Positions 63,401 to 64,000 of a stretch of 64,000 nt of DNA are shown here, piece by piece. The stretch's first letter is position 1, and every line of letters begins with the position of its first letter. The notes under the pieces were generated by a model. It did no database searches and was not told the origin of the DNA. It saw only the letters and a list, made by a program, of their open reading frames with translations. A program made the position numbers and the translations under genes. The DNA is from Lactobacillus iners DSM 13335 (GTDB lineage Bacteria; Bacillota; Bacilli; Lactobacillales; Lactobacillaceae), in contig NZ_GG700805.1 in assembly GCF_000160875.1 (NCBI RefSeq), positions 397,522 through 461,521 on the forward strand, given 5' to 3'.

Positions 63401-64000
63401 CCGAAAAAAGGATCTTTCAAAGAAACTCATATTTATAGAGTTAAGTACAAAGATGGTGATGTAATCAGCGAAAGTAGCACTGAAAGAGTAGTTAGCGGAA
63501 CTGAAAAAGAAACTTACACTACGGGAAAGATAGATAAAGAAGGCTTTAAATTTATTGAAACAAAGGATCCAAAAGAAGATCCTACTTATTCTGCAGACGG
63601 TTCTAGCAAAACTGGAAACTTTAAAGCAGATAAAGAGCAAGCAATAACTTATGTTTATGAAAAAGAAGTTGAAAAACCTGCTCCAGCTCCAGAACCGAAA
63701 AAAGGATCTTTCAAAGAAACTCATATTTATAGAGTTAAGTACAAAGATGGTGATGTAATCAGCGAAAGTAGCACTGAAAGAGTAGTTAGCGGAACTGAAA
63801 AAGAAACTTACACTACGGGAAAGATAGATAAAGAAGGCTTTAAATTTATTGAAACAAAGGATCCAAAAGAAGATCCCACTTATTCTGCAGACGGTTCTAG
63901 CAAAACTGGAAACTTTAAAGCAGATAAAGAGCAAGCAATAACTTATGTTTATGAAAAAGAAGTTGAAAAACCTGCTCCAGCCCCAGAACCAAAGAAGGGA
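63401..64000 (+). repeat. 294-bp tandem repeats in the adhesin
   Basis: Near-identical units start at 63401, 63695 and 63989 (period 294 bases, 98 codons), each beginning with the PKKGSFKETHIY codons; the third is cut by the window edge. Earlier, more diverged units lie upstream from about 62280. Confidence 0.9.

Larger units (their letters stand above)
61041..64000 (+). pseudogene. Giant YSIRK adhesin switched off by a 9-G tract (runs off the window)
   Basis: ATG 61041 (AAGGAGG upstream) encodes a YSIRK-like signal, RYGMRKLTIGTVSCLLGFAS, with cleavage near SQAAES. After SGNT a run of nine G puts the frame into a stop at 61242. With ten (or seven) G the frame is open from 61232 to the window end (923 codons). 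The unlocked product has an MSCRAMM-like N2/N3 part (FDVDGSEIKEGDYFDLNLSN, then KETIYVNNKQREQNNTRILI), then MucBP-like repeats of about 98 residues (KGSFKETHIYRVKYKDGD). It is best read as a phase-variable adhesin in the OFF state rather than a dead gene. Confidence 0.85.

Noticed and set aside
63347..63934. 195-residue minus-strand ORF in the adhesin repeats
   Set aside because: It is the antisense shadow of the MucBP-like repeats, with a duplicated phenylalanine/serine-rich sequence caused by the repeat itself.

Overview
The window reads as a low-GC Lactobacillus-type chromosome. At the left end is a core block typical of lactobacilli: the camS tail, gatC-gatA-gatB, dagK, an L,D-transpeptidase, a Bax-inhibitor-1 protein, a T-box-controlled NhaC-type antiporter and the 23S rRNA m5U methyltransferase gene (rlmD/rumA). 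At the right end are two giant YSIRK/LPXTG-class surface proteins. The low GC, the YSIRK signals and the kind of cargo make a vaginal species such as L. iners plausible, but that is inference, not something the sequence proves.

Between about 8.9 kb and 54 kb lies a mosaic accessory island. It starts exactly at the 3' end of rlmD, where a decayed in-frame extension typical of serine-recombinase insertions into rumA follows the stop codon. Inside the island, copies of a foreign rumA 3' end (coding for a HVESVVLMS-like peptide) recur about eleven times. They are often followed by a shared segment of about 200 bp and preceded by a TTTTAACGATAG-type hairpin. Cargo genes and broken serine recombinases sit between the copies. 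This looks like an accretion array built by repeated insertion at one attachment site.

Cargo, left to right: an Avs-like STAND NTPase with a nuclease-like N terminus; an MccF-type self-immunity peptidase; a NUDIX hydrolase; a recombinase plus an unknown gene; phage terminase and portal fragments around a Fic protein; a second recombinase remnant plus an unknown gene; a YhcG-type nuclease fragment; a PD-(D/E)xK protein; decayed and intact RelE/DinJ toxin-antitoxin pairs; a broken Rgg regulator divergent from an intact SHP pheromone gene; NUDIX and kinase genes, a cytidine deaminase and a DUF7010-like membrane protein; a CadD transporter; an Lsa-type ABC-F protein; a microcin C-like operon (7-codon precursor MHVTPSN, mccB, exporter); an XRE/ImmA pair; an EndoU toxin with four tandem 374-bp immunity paralogues; a DUF4417 protein; a non-specific nuclease; GNAT and phosphatase genes; and an AbiE pair.

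The right end holds a DUF4097 protein, an acyltransferase, an Ebh-like LPXTG protein with seven repeats of about 525 bp, an XRE/hypothetical pair, a probable structured small RNA, and an MSCRAMM/MucBP-type adhesin. The adhesin reading frame is switched off by a 9-G tract just after its signal peptide. It runs past the window end.

The most notable points are the rumA-att cassette array, the mcc-like operon with its immunity gene elsewhere in the same island, the orphan SHP pheromone, the EndoU/immunity tandem array and the poly-G phase-variable adhesin.
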